NCBI GenBank assembly: GCA_002701395.1 | Contig: NZVC01000052.1 | Span: forward strand, 1 to 36,785 | Direction: 5' to 3' | Source of the DNA: Maritimibacter sp. | Lineage (GTDB): Bacteria; Pseudomonadota; Alphaproteobacteria; Rhodobacterales; Rhodobacteraceae | DNA: 36,785 nucleotides | In this document: positions 25,207 through 32,258 of the stretch, in pieces | How the letters are laid out: every line of letters starts with the position of its first letter | Position numbering within the stretch: the stretch's first letter is position 1 | Position numbers and translations under genes: made by a program | Notes under the pieces: model-generated | Told to the model about the DNA's origin: nothing | What the model saw: only the letters and a program-made list of their open reading frames with translations | The model's database searches: none

Positions 25207-26208
25207 ATGAAACACTTTCTGCTACGCACACTTTCCGGCGTCGCTCTTGCCGGAGGGCTGGGCCTGACGCCCGCCTTCGCCCAAGACCTAACGGATGTCA
25301 GCCTGCGCCTTGCATGGGTGACCGGCGGCGTTGACGCCCCGTTCTTCGTCGCCAAGGAAAGCGGCTACTTCGCCGAGGAAGGTTTCGACGTCGAGATCGT
25401 CGACGGCAACGGCTCGACCGGCACGATCCAAGCCGTCGGCAACGGCGACTTCGACATCGGCATCGCCGGTCTCGGCGCGCTGGCTCAGGCCCAGAAAGCG
25501 GCCGGTGCGGACACCATCATCGCGGTCGCGGGCCTGATCCAGAAAGACCCGACCTCGATCATCTCGCTGGAAGGCTCGGGCATCGCGTCGCCGAAGGATA
25601 TCGAGGGCAAGCGCCTTGGCACCGACGCGGGCAACTTCGAGGACGGTATGATCAAGGCCTTCGCCGAAGCGAACGGCATCGACCTGGAGAAGGTGGAAGT
25701 GATCATCATCAACGGCGGTAACGACCGGGTCGCGCTGCTGAAAGGCGACGTCGATTTCATCAACGGCTGGGCCAACCCGGACGGCGACAAGGTGGCCGCG
25801 ATGCACCCGATTGAACCGCCGCTGCTGTTCGCCGACTACGGCGTGAACATCCTTGGCTCGTCGGTCATCGTGCGGAAGGACTTCCTTGACGAGAACCCCG
25901 ATGTGGTCTCGGGCTTCCTGGAAGCGATCATCAAGGCGAAAGCCGATGTCGAAGCCGACCCGGAAGCCGCCCGTGACGCGATCATGGCGAACCGGCCGGA
26001 TGCGGACCCCGAAGCGATCCTCGAGCAGATCGTCGTGATGGAAAAGTACGAGCACACCGCCGCGACCGAAGACATGCCCTATGGCACCGTCGCGCTGGAA
26101 GACATCGAGCTGACCATCGACCTGCTTGAGAAATACTCGGGCATGGAGCCGGGTCTGACCCCGGGCGACATCTACACCGGCGCCTATCTCCCCACGGCGA
26201 TGAACTGA
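25207..26208 (+). CDS. NMT1/TauA-type periplasmic binding protein (importer 2)
   Basis: The 333-residue protein has a clear signal peptide (M-K-H-F-L-L-R, a hydrophobic run, P-A-F-A-Q-D cleavage near residue 26). The mature protein has the SsuA/NMT1 pattern L-R-L-A-W-V-T-G-G-V-D-A-P-F-F, then G-Y-F-A-E-E-G-F-D-V-E and G-D-F-D-I-G-I-A-G-L-G. It is intact, unlike its counterpart at 19404. Compared with taurine or sulfonate binders, the ligand-pocket region after residue 35 (T-G-G-V-D-A) differs, so the ligand is unknown. It begins an operon with an SDR, an ATPase and a permease. A hairpin just after the gene (26231) probably stabilises its message, as is common for abundant binding proteins. 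Confidence 0.9.
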   Translation: MKHFLLRTLSGVALAGGLGLTPAFAQDLTDVSLRLAWVTGGVDAPFFVAKESGYFAEEGFDVEIVDGNGSTGTIQAVGNGDFDIGIAGLGALAQAQKAAGADTIIAVAGLIQKDPTSIISLEGSGIASPKDIEGKRLGTDAGNFEDGMIKAFAEANGIDLEKVEVIIINGGNDRVALLKGDVDFINGWANPDGDKVAAMHPIEPPLLFADYGVNILGSSVIVRKDFLDENPDVVSGFLEAIIKAKADVEADPEAARDAIMANRPDADPEAILEQIVVMEKYEHTAATEDMPYGTVALEDIELTIDLLEKYSGMEPGLTPGDIYTGAYLPTAMN

Positions 26209-26230
26209 CCGGTTCATCTCCGGACACGAA

Positions 26231-26257
26231 CCGTGGGGTGGCACGCCTACCCCACGG
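26231..26257 (+). terminator. Intra-operon hairpin after the binding-protein gene
   Basis: CCGTGGGGT (26231-26239) pairs perfectly with ACCCCACGG (26249-26257) around a 9-base loop, followed by CCCTTT. It lies between the binding-protein stop and the SDR start and may act as a partial terminator or as a 3' mRNA stabiliser that keeps binding-protein output high. Confidence 0.5.
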
Positions 26258-26287
26258 CCCTTTGTGCAAGCAACGACAGAGGCCGCC

Positions 26288-27076
26288 TTGGATCTCGGAC
26301 TGAAAGACCGCCACGCGCTTGTTCTCGGTGCCACCGGGGGGCTTGGCAAAGCCACCGCTCTCGCCCTTCTGGCCGAAGGCGCCGGTGTTACCCTCGCCGG
26401 TCGCGACGAAGCAAAGCTTGCCGCGCTGCTGGGCGAATTGCCCGCCGATCAGGCGGAGCGGGCCAATATCGTGGTGGCCGACCTTGGCGACACGACTGCG
26501 CCTGCGACATTGGCGGCGGCGGCGCGCGAACCTACGGGGCATGTCGATATCCTCGTCAACAATTCCGGCGGTCCACCGCCCGGCCTGCCCACCTCGGTCG
26601 ATCCAATGGTGATGCAGGACCACTATGCAAAGATGGTCACCCCGCTGGTGACGCTGACACTGGACCTGCTGGGACCCATGCGCGCGAAGGGCTGGGGCCG
26701 CATTCTCACCATCGCCTCGTCCGGTGTCGTCCAGCCGATCCCGCATCTGCCGGTGTCGAACGCGCTTCGGTCTTCGCTGGTGGGTTTCATGAAAAGCCTT
26801 GCCGGTGAAGTGGCGGGGGATGGCGTGACGGTGAACATCCTCGCGCCCGGCCGCATCCTGACCGACCGCGTGATCTCGATCGACACCGGCGCGGCGGCGA
26901 AGACCGGCAAACCGCTTGCGGACGTGCAGGCGGCATCCGCCGCGACGATCCCGGCGGGGCGCTACGGCAGCCCGGAAGAATTCGGCGGGGTCGCGGCCTT
27001 TCTCGCTTCGGGGCCCGCCTCTTACGTCACCGGCAGCACGATCCGCATCGACGGAGGAATGATCCGCGCGGTTTGA
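26288..27076 (+). CDS. SDR-family protein lacking the catalytic Tyr-Lys pair
   Basis: This SDR has about 262 residues and the cofactor motif G-A-T-G-G-L-G (residues about 14-20), N-N-S-G-G and the serine region I-A-S-S-G-V-V. Where YxxxK is expected it reads L-P-V-S-N-A-L-R, with S157 and R161 at the two positions. A divergent group of BKR-like SDRs has this pattern, and its chemistry is poorly known. I prefer the TTG at 26288 (AGAGG 5 bases upstream) over a GTG at 26264 with no ribosome site. The gene lies inside importer 2's operon, so its substrate is probably the imported compound or a first product. Confidence 0.82.
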   Translation: MDLGLKDRHALVLGATGGLGKATALALLAEGAGVTLAGRDEAKLAALLGELPADQAERANIVVADLGDTTAPATLAAAAREPTGHVDILVNNSGGPPPGLPTSVDPMVMQDHYAKMVTPLVTLTLDLLGPMRAKGWGRILTIASSGVVQPIPHLPVSNALRSSLVGFMKSLAGEVAGDGVTVNILAPGRILTDRVISIDTGAAAKTGKPLADVQAASAATIPAGRYGSPEEFGGVAAFLASGPASYVTGSTIRIDGGMIRAV

Positions 27077-27140
27077 CCGCGCTCGCACACGAATGGCGCC
27101 CGCCCGCCGGACGCCACCCCTGACACCAAGGAGCGGTCCC

Positions 27141-27164
27141 ATGGGCCCGGACAACCAGCAATGA
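27141..27164 (+). CDS. Seven-codon leader ORF overlapping the importer 2 ATPase start
   Basis: AAGGAG at 27128-27133 stands 7 bases before an ATG that encodes M-G-P-D-N-Q-Q and stops at TGA (27162-27164). This stop overlaps the ATPase ATG (27161-27163) in the form ATGA. The ATPase start itself has no ribosome site of its own at good spacing. The simplest reading is that ribosomes load on the mini-ORF and re-initiate on the ATPase. The peptide itself probably has no function. Alternatively the arrangement is accidental and the ATPase uses a distant site. Confidence 0.4.
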   Translation: MGPDNQQ

Positions 27165-28000
27165 ACGCACCCCTATCGCCAGACAGTCTGTCCACTCCCG
27201 CCACCGAGACCCTGACATCCACGGGCGACGCGCACGTCTCGATCAAGGGCGTCACCAAGGTGTTCAACGGTCGCAAGGGCCGGGTACAGGCGCTTGAGCC
27301 CGTCGACCTCGACATCCGCCGGGGCGAATTCGTCTCGATCCTCGGTCCGTCCGGGTGCGGCAAGTCCACCCTGATGATGCTGCTGTCGGGTCTGCTTCCG
27401 GCCAGTTCCGGTCAGATCACCGTGGACGACAAAGAAATCAACGGCCCCAACCCCGACGCGGGCATCGTATTCCAGAAGGATGTGCTTCTGGACTGGCGGT
27501 CGGCGCTGGAGAACGTGATGATCCAGGCCGAGATCCGCAAAACGGACAAGGCCGAGGCGGAAGCACGCGCGATGGACCTGCTGTCGATGGTGTCGCTGGA
27601 CGACTTCCACGACGCCTATCCCAGCGAGCTGTCAGGCGGCATGCGCCAGCGGGTGTCGATCTGCCGCGCCCTGCTGCACAAGCCGCCACTGATGCTTATG
27701 GACGAGCCCTTCGGCGCGCTGGACGCGATGACGCGGGACCAGTTGCAGCTGGATCTGCTGAAGCTGTGCCGCGACGACGACATGACGGTCTTCTTCATCA
27801 CCCACTCGATCCCCGAGGCGATCTTCCTCAGCGACCGCGTGGTCGTGATGACGCCCCGCCCGGGCCGGGTCGAGCGTATCGTGAACATCGACCTGCCCCG
27901 ACCCCGCCGCCTCGCCATGCGCGAGGATCCCAAGTTCATCCAATACGTCCACGAGCTGACCGGCATCTTCAAAAGCCTCGGCGTCTTCCGGGAGGAGTAA
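27161..28000 (+). CDS. NitT/TauT-type ABC transporter ATP-binding protein (importer 2)
   Basis: The 279-residue ATPase has Walker A G-P-S-G-C-G-K-S-T, Q-loop F-Q-K-D-V-L-L-D-W, signature L-S-G-G-M-R-Q-R, Walker B L-M-L-M-D-E-P-F-G-A-L-D and switch histidine F-F-I-T-H-S. About 25 extra residues precede the domain. It pairs with the permease that begins at the very next base after its stop. It is clearly related to the ATPase at 16332, so the two importers are homologous but separate systems. Translation is probably coupled to a seven-codon ORF that overlaps its start. Confidence 0.92.
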   Translation: MNAPLSPDSLSTPATETLTSTGDAHVSIKGVTKVFNGRKGRVQALEPVDLDIRRGEFVSILGPSGCGKSTLMMLLSGLLPASSGQITVDDKEINGPNPDAGIVFQKDVLLDWRSALENVMIQAEIRKTDKAEAEARAMDLLSMVSLDDFHDAYPSELSGGMRQRVSICRALLHKPPLMLMDEPFGALDAMTRDQLQLDLLKLCRDDDMTVFFITHSIPEAIFLSDRVVVMTPRPGRVERIVNIDLPRPRRLAMREDPKFIQYVHELTGIFKSLGVFREE

Positions 28001-28831
28001 ATGGCTATGGCATCCGCAACCGAACCGCAGCAGGACGGCGCACGCGCCCTTGCGCCCGTCCTGAAAGTGCTGAATGGCGTGCCGCTGGCCGTCTGGACGC
28101 TGATCGGGCTTCTTCTGTTCTGGGAAGCCTATGTGCGGCTGGCGAACGTACCGGCCTTCATCCTGCCCGCCCCCTCGGCCATCGCACAGGAGTTCCGGGC
28201 CTACGGGCACCGGCTGTTCCCGAACGCACTGGTGACGATGTTCGAGGTCGTCTTCGGCTTTACCTGCGCCGTGTTGATCGGTGTGCCGCTGGCGGTGGCC
28301 ATCGTCTATTCCAAGTTCATCCAAAAGGGCGTTTATCCGCTGATCGTCGCCAGCCAGACGATCCCCAAGGTCGCCATCGCGCCGCTGCTTCTGACGTGGT
28401 TCGGCTATGGCATGACGCCGAAGATCGTCATCGTGATCCTGCTGTCGTTCTTTCCCATCGTCATCAACTCGGTGATGGGCCTGCGGTCTGCGTCGGACGA
28501 GATGATCCACCTTGCCCGCTCGATGGGCGCGAGCGCCTGGCAGACGTTCTGGAAGTTCCGCCTGCCCCACGCGCTGCCCTCGATCTTCGCGGGGCTGAAG
28601 CTGGCCACGGCGCTGTCGGTGATCGGCGCAATCGTCGCCGAGTTCATCGGGGCGGACAAGGGTCTGGGCTATCTGATCCTGATTGCCGGATCCAATTTCG
28701 ATGTCGCCCGCCAGTTCGCTGCGATCATCTGCATCGCGCTGATCGGGATGTGCTTTTTCTTCACCCTCGAGATGGTGGAACGCTTCGCGATCCCCTGGCG
28801 CAACAAGTCGGACGTCTCGAGCGAGGCGTAA
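28001..28831 (+). CDS. NitT/TauT-type ABC transporter permease (importer 2)
   Basis: The 276-residue BPD_transp_1 permease has a hydrophilic N-terminal stretch of about 30 residues, then about six membrane helices. The EAA loop is visible in S-M-G-A-S-A-W-Q-T-F-W-K-F-R-L-P-H-A. GGGAGGAG just before the ATPase stop serves as its ribosome site, and the ATG follows the TAA directly. It is the last gene of the importer 2 operon, which closes at the terminator at 28864. The substrate is the same unknown as for the binding protein. Confidence 0.92.
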   Translation: MAMASATEPQQDGARALAPVLKVLNGVPLAVWTLIGLLLFWEAYVRLANVPAFILPAPSAIAQEFRAYGHRLFPNALVTMFEVVFGFTCAVLIGVPLAVAIVYSKFIQKGVYPLIVASQTIPKVAIAPLLLTWFGYGMTPKIVIVILLSFFPIVINSVMGLRSASDEMIHLARSMGASAWQTFWKFRLPHALPSIFAGLKLATALSVIGAIVAEFIGADKGLGYLILIAGSNFDVARQFAAIICIALIGMCFFFTLEMVERFAIPWRNKSDVSSEA

Positions 28832-28863
28832 GCCTTTCTGCAGATCGTGAAACAAACGCATCA

Positions 28864-28892
28864 GGCCGGGCGAAGACCGCCCGGCCTTTTTT
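28864..28892 (+). terminator. Intrinsic terminator of the importer 2 operon
   Basis: A perfect 9-base-pair stem, GGCCGGGCG with CGCCCGGCC, and a 5-base loop are followed directly by six T. It lies 32 bases after the permease stop and is the clearest Rho-independent terminator in the window. Confidence 0.93.
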
Positions 28893-29096
28893 GTGCGGCG
28901 CGAATGAGCTGGTCGGGAACGGGGCAAGTCCCCAAACCGAGGCTCGCAATCCTTGCGGCCTAGCGTCCCGTCCGGCAGATCATTGCAATCCAGCCTTCGT
29001 CCTTCGGCGCAGCGATGCTTGGGCAAATGCCTGAATTTCTTTTACACAAGGGCGACGCTTTCCTAGTGTTCTTGGCATCCAGCCAAGGAGACACGC

Positions 29097-29732
29097 ATGA
29101 AATCCCTCCGGAGCCTGCCTGCAATCGTCTCGCTGATCGTCGCAATGCCTGCCGTGGGCCAGGCGCAGGACAGCTCTGCGCCACCTGTTTTCAACGACTT
29201 CCTGAATGTCTCGGTGGACGCGAACATCTCTCGCTTGGAAACCACGGTCGGGGCGGTAGCGGTCAGGTGCGAGGTGGTTTCGTTTTTCAGTTCCAACGGC
29301 AGTTCTGGCAACCACGAGGTGGTAGGCGAGGCGATGGTTGTCCTGCACGGCGGGATGTTCGACGTGGGCGGGCGCCCGATCGAAGAGGCCATGTTCGAGA
29401 AAATCCCCTATACCGAATTTCGGCGTCTCGACCGCGTTTTCGGAAACGGCGGCACACGGCAGATTGACGAAACCGTCGAATTGACGCTTGGCCCAGTTCA
29501 CTCGCCCTCGCGGATCGAAGAATGGAGCACGGGCGCCTGCCATCTGGAGCTGTTCCACGAATCCGAGACCTCGGGCATATCCGAGGCAGAAACGATCGAA
29601 ATGGTCTCGGATGAGTTCTACGGCAGTTTGCCTGAAGAATGCATGGCCTCCACGCCCACGCGATTGTTCAACTGCATTCGGCCCGGCACCAGCCCCGAGA
29701 CTGCCGTGTTCACTTTCGAACGTGACTTCTAG
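29097..29732 (+). CDS. Secreted protein of unknown function, partner of the FxGW-repeat protein
   Basis: The 211-residue protein has a Sec signal peptide (M-K-S-L-R-S-L-P, a hydrophobic core, cleavage near A-Q-A at residue 23). The mature part is mainly polar, with four cysteines (in R-C-E-V, A-C-H-L, E-E-C-M and N-C-I-R), which could form two disulfides in the periplasm. I recognise no family. AAGGAG lies upstream of the ATG. The gene overlaps the next one by 11 bases, so the two products are probably made together and may act together outside the cytoplasm. The preceding region (28893-29096) contains the terminator tail and an AT-richer stretch that may be its promoter. Confidence 0.75.
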   Translation: MKSLRSLPAIVSLIVAMPAVGQAQDSSAPPVFNDFLNVSVDANISRLETTVGAVAVRCEVVSFFSSNGSSGNHEVVGEAMVVLHGGMFDVGGRPIEEAMFEKIPYTEFRRLDRVFGNGGTRQIDETVELTLGPVHSPSRIEEWSTGACHLELFHESETSGISEAETIEMVSDEFYGSLPEECMASTPTRLFNCIRPGTSPETAVFTFERDF

Positions 29733-31110
29733 CGCGCCGATATCGAGCCTTGGCAGCCTGAGGAAGGCACGCGCCGGATTTTGCGTTCTGCTCGCATCGC
29801 TGGTCGGGTCCGTGGGCATATCTCATGCGGACGAAAACACCCGGGTCCGCGCAACACTCGGTTTTTCCGGCTGGGGCAACGACCGAGGCACGTCCATCCG
29901 CGGGGCGGTCGCGTTTGAAGGCTGGGGGGCCGAAACGGTGGCACGGCCGGCCACCCTTGCCTTCACGGGGTTCGGAGGTCCGGACCCCGCCATCGACGGT
30001 GATTTGTCTTTCTCGGGCTGGGCCAAGACCCAAGAGCCCCCCAAGCCAAAGCTGACGTTTTCGGGCTGGGCCAAGGATGCGCCGACACTCGAGACCCCGC
30101 TCGCTTTCGCCGGCTGGGGCGCAGATACGGCGCGCGTGCAGGGTCCGCTATCCTTCTTGGGATTCGGCGACCCTTCGGACGCGCCAGCCATGGCGCTTGC
30201 CTTTGCTGGTTGGGCCATGGGGCAAACGGAACTCTCGGGTTCCGTCAGCTTCGCAGGCTGCATCCGGGATCAGACAATCGCCCCCCATCCCCCTCTGCCC
30301 CCCGAGGTCGTGCGGGCGCATTTCGCCAGCACCGACACGGGGCCCAATCTGGATCTAGAGGGCAACTGGCGCATCACTTGGGAGGACGCGCCGATATCCT
30401 CGGCCTTCGCAACGCTGAGCAAGGGCGGCAACTGGTCCTGCGTCCCCGGCGGCGACGGCTGTTGGTACGCGTTCACCAGAGACCCGAGCGCACCATGGCT
30501 GATCGACATGTATATCCCCGAACTCACGCTGTTTGAACGCGAAGCCACCGTCGGGCCGGGCCGCCAGTTCAGCGCGCAGTACTACTACCAAGTGCTTGGC
30601 CATTGGGGCGGCACCTCAAGAGGCACGGCCTCGGAAGACACCATCGTCGGTCAATGGAACTATGGCGACGAAGGCGGGCGCGAGGTCTGGAGGCGCGTGC
30701 CCAGCACCATCACCGCGGCTGCCGGCAGCGACGAACGCGTGATCCCACTTGGCCAAGCGGTTTCGGTCATCACCGACTACGTCGGCCCGACCCACACGAT
30801 GCGCGGAAACCGACCGGAGGCGACGCTTCGTGTGCTGGGCGATCAGCTTTGGGGTGTTCAGCGGTACTGGATTCCCGCCGATAGCGATATCGAGATCGAC
30901 CGGGTCTGGTACATGTGCGCGGACTGGGCCGAAACGGGTGAAGTCTACGATGGATACGAGGGCTGCTTTCCCAGCGGCGGCGCGGTCGGGCTGCGATTTG
31001 ACCTCAACATCTGGCCCGACGCCAAGCCGGGATGGCATTACCTCTATGTGAACGACGTCGCGATCCCGTTCGAACTGGACATTCAGGGATATCCCGAGTG
31101 CGGCACCTAA
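29722..31110 (+). CDS. Secreted protein with about nine FxGW repeats and a Trp/Cys-rich C-terminal domain, unknown function
   Basis: The protein has about 462 residues from a GTG at 29722, which lies inside the end of the preceding gene. The N-terminus is a Sec signal (basic L-R-K-A-R, a hydrophobic run, G-I-S-H-A-D cleavage near residue 36). Residues about 43-182 are nine tandem units of about 16 residues with the core (L/A)-x-F-x-G-(W/F)-(G/A): L-G-F-S-G-W-G, V-A-F-E-G-W-G, L-A-F-T-G-F-G, L-S-F-S-G-W-A and so on to S-F-A-G-C. The remaining 280 residues contain G-N-W-R-I-T-W, paired cysteines (S-C-V-P, G-C-W-Y, M-C-A-D, E-G-C-F, E-C-G-T) and many aromatics. The C-terminal part could be an extracellular beta-rich binding domain. 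I recognise no family. The reading frame upstream of 29722 lacks coding character and is rejected as a start. Confidence 0.75.
   Translation: MTSSAPISSLGSLRKARAGFCVLLASLVGSVGISHADENTRVRATLGFSGWGNDRGTSIRGAVAFEGWGAETVARPATLAFTGFGGPDPAIDGDLSFSGWAKTQEPPKPKLTFSGWAKDAPTLETPLAFAGWGADTARVQGPLSFLGFGDPSDAPAMALAFAGWAMGQTELSGSVSFAGCIRDQTIAPHPPLPPEVVRAHFASTDTGPNLDLEGNWRITWEDAPISSAFATLSKGGNWSCVPGGDGCWYAFTRDPSAPWLIDMYIPELTLFEREATVGPGRQFSAQYYYQVLGHWGGTSRGTASEDTIVGQWNYGDEGGREVWRRVPSTITAAAGSDERVIPLGQAVSVITDYVGPTHTMRGNRPEATLRVLGDQLWGVQRYWIPADSDIEIDRVWYMCADWAETGEVYDGYEGCFPSGGAVGLRFDLNIWPDAKPGWHYLYVNDVAIPFELDIQGYPECGT
29848..30273 (+). repeat. Nine tandem repeats of about 48 bp encoding FxGW units
   Basis: The units share mainly protein-level similarity: a strand-like (L/A)-x-F-x-G-W-(G/A) core and a variable 8-11 residue linker. 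At DNA level the core recurs as variants of TTTTCGGGCTGGGCC or TTCGCCGGCTGGG. Units 3 and 7 have F for W, and the last ends in G-C. This divergence suggests an old, selected repeat array and not a recent expansion. Confidence 0.75.
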
Positions 31111-31157
31111 GGGCCTTGGTTTGCTTTGATAGAGCAGAGCGCATCACCAACCGAAAG

Positions 31158-31201
31158 CCCCGCCCAGTCCGATGACGTCGACCCATCGAACTGGGGCGGG
31201 G
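31158..31201. terminator. Convergent hairpin between the repeat protein and the reductase gene
   Basis: CCCCGCCCAGT (31158-31168) pairs with ACTGGGGCGGGG (31190-31201), with one extra G in the right arm. It lies between two converging genes, suiting a two-way terminator. There is no clear T-run. Confidence 0.5.
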
Positions 31202-31256
31202 TGTCTCGGAACCTTAGGGTTTCAAGCGGGCCAGCGTGTGGAACCCGGCTCAAGGT

Positions 31257-32255
31257 TCAGAGATCGAGGACGAGGCGTCCGGACTTGCTACCGCTGCAGC
31301 AGATCAGCATGACCTTGTTCGAGGCGCGCTCGCGATCGCTAAGGATGTTGTCCTTGTGGTCCGGCTCGCCTTCGGCAACCCGCGTCTCGCAGGTGCCGCA
31401 CACACCGGAGCGGCAGGAATAAGCGACGCGGATGCCGTTCTCTGTCAGGACTTCCATGATCGTGCGCCCGGCCGGGACCTCGAACTCCTGCCCCCGGCGC
31501 TTGAGCACCACGGTGAAGCTTTCGGTCGAGGCTTCGAACTCGTTCTTGAAGTGCTCGACGTGGACCGCATCGGGGTCCCTGCCCTTGGACGCGTCGGTGA
31601 AAGCCGCGATCATCGGCTCGGGGCCGCAGCAATAGAGATGCGCGTCGGGCGCCGCGTCTGCCACGCGCGGGGCGATGTCCATGACGGTGCCGGTCAACGC
31701 ATCGTCATGCAGGTGCAGCCCCCCGTTCGAGCCGGCGGCCAGCGCGCGAAGCTCTGGCAGGTAGGCTGCCAGCGCCTCGGCCCGGAAGGCATAGTGCAAC
31801 TCCCACGGGACACCGCGCGCGGCGCAGGCGCGGATCATCGACAGGATCGGCGTGATGCCGATGCCTCCCGCGAAGAAGACAAAGCGCGGGGCGTCGGTCA
31901 GCGGGAAGGTGTTCAGCGGAGCCGAGACCTGCAACGTCGCGCCGACGCGAAGCTCCTCGACAAGGAAGGCCGATCCGCCACGGCTGGCGGGATCGCGGTT
32001 GACCGCCACAAGAAAGCGGTCGTCGTCGCCAGGCGCATTGACCAGCGAGTAGCTGTTCGACAGGTCCCCCGGCAGTCCGAGGTCGATATGGGCTCCGGCC
32101 TCGACCCCATCGAGGCGGCTACCGTCCGGGCGGCGGAGTTCGATCTCTCGGATCGTCTCGGCGAGGTAGCGGATCGCGGTGACGCGCAACGTCAGTGGGC
32201 CGGTGTCCTGTGCCGGCGCTGTCGCGCCGGCACGGATGGTTTCCTGCATGGTCAT
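31257..32255 (-). CDS. Phthalate-dioxygenase-reductase-type oxidoreductase (flavin plus C-terminal 2Fe-2S ferredoxin)
   Basis: The 332-residue protein has three parts: an N-terminal flavin-binding barrel (N-S-Y-S-L-V near residue 67, where RxYS is usual), an NAD(P)H-binding domain (F-A-G-G-I-G-I-T-P-I-L-S near 128-139), and a C-terminal plant-type ferredoxin with cluster ligands C281, C286, C289 and C319. This is the VanB/PDR layout that supplies electrons to single-component Rieske oxygenases. The start lies 3 bases after the oxygenase stop, so the two genes are coupled and their products almost certainly form one enzyme system. The order is oxygenase then reductase, on the minus strand. Confidence 0.93.
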   Translation of the reverse strand: MTMQETIRAGATAPAQDTGPLTLRVTAIRYLAETIREIELRRPDGSRLDGVEAGAHIDLGLPGDLSNSYSLVNAPGDDDRFLVAVNRDPASRGGSAFLVEELRVGATLQVSAPLNTFPLTDAPRFVFFAGGIGITPILSMIRACAARGVPWELHYAFRAEALAAYLPELRALAAGSNGGLHLHDDALTGTVMDIAPRVADAAPDAHLYCCGPEPMIAAFTDASKGRDPDAVHVEHFKNEFEASTESFTVVLKRRGQEFEVPAGRTIMEVLTENGIRVAYSCRSGVCGTCETRVAEGEPDHKDNILSDRERASNKVMLICCSGSKSGRLVLDL

Positions 32256-32258
32256 GCC

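Noticed and set aside
27355..29034. 559-codon plus-strand frame across the importer 2 ATPase and permease
   Set aside because: The ATPase and permease frames carry Walker, signature and EAA motifs; this overlapping frame is Arg-rich and motif-free.
29488..29721. Upstream extension of the FxGW-repeat frame as a longer protein
   Set aside because: These codons overlap the preceding secreted-protein gene in another frame and read as Pro/Arg/Ser-rich noise; a signal peptide follows the GTG at 29722.
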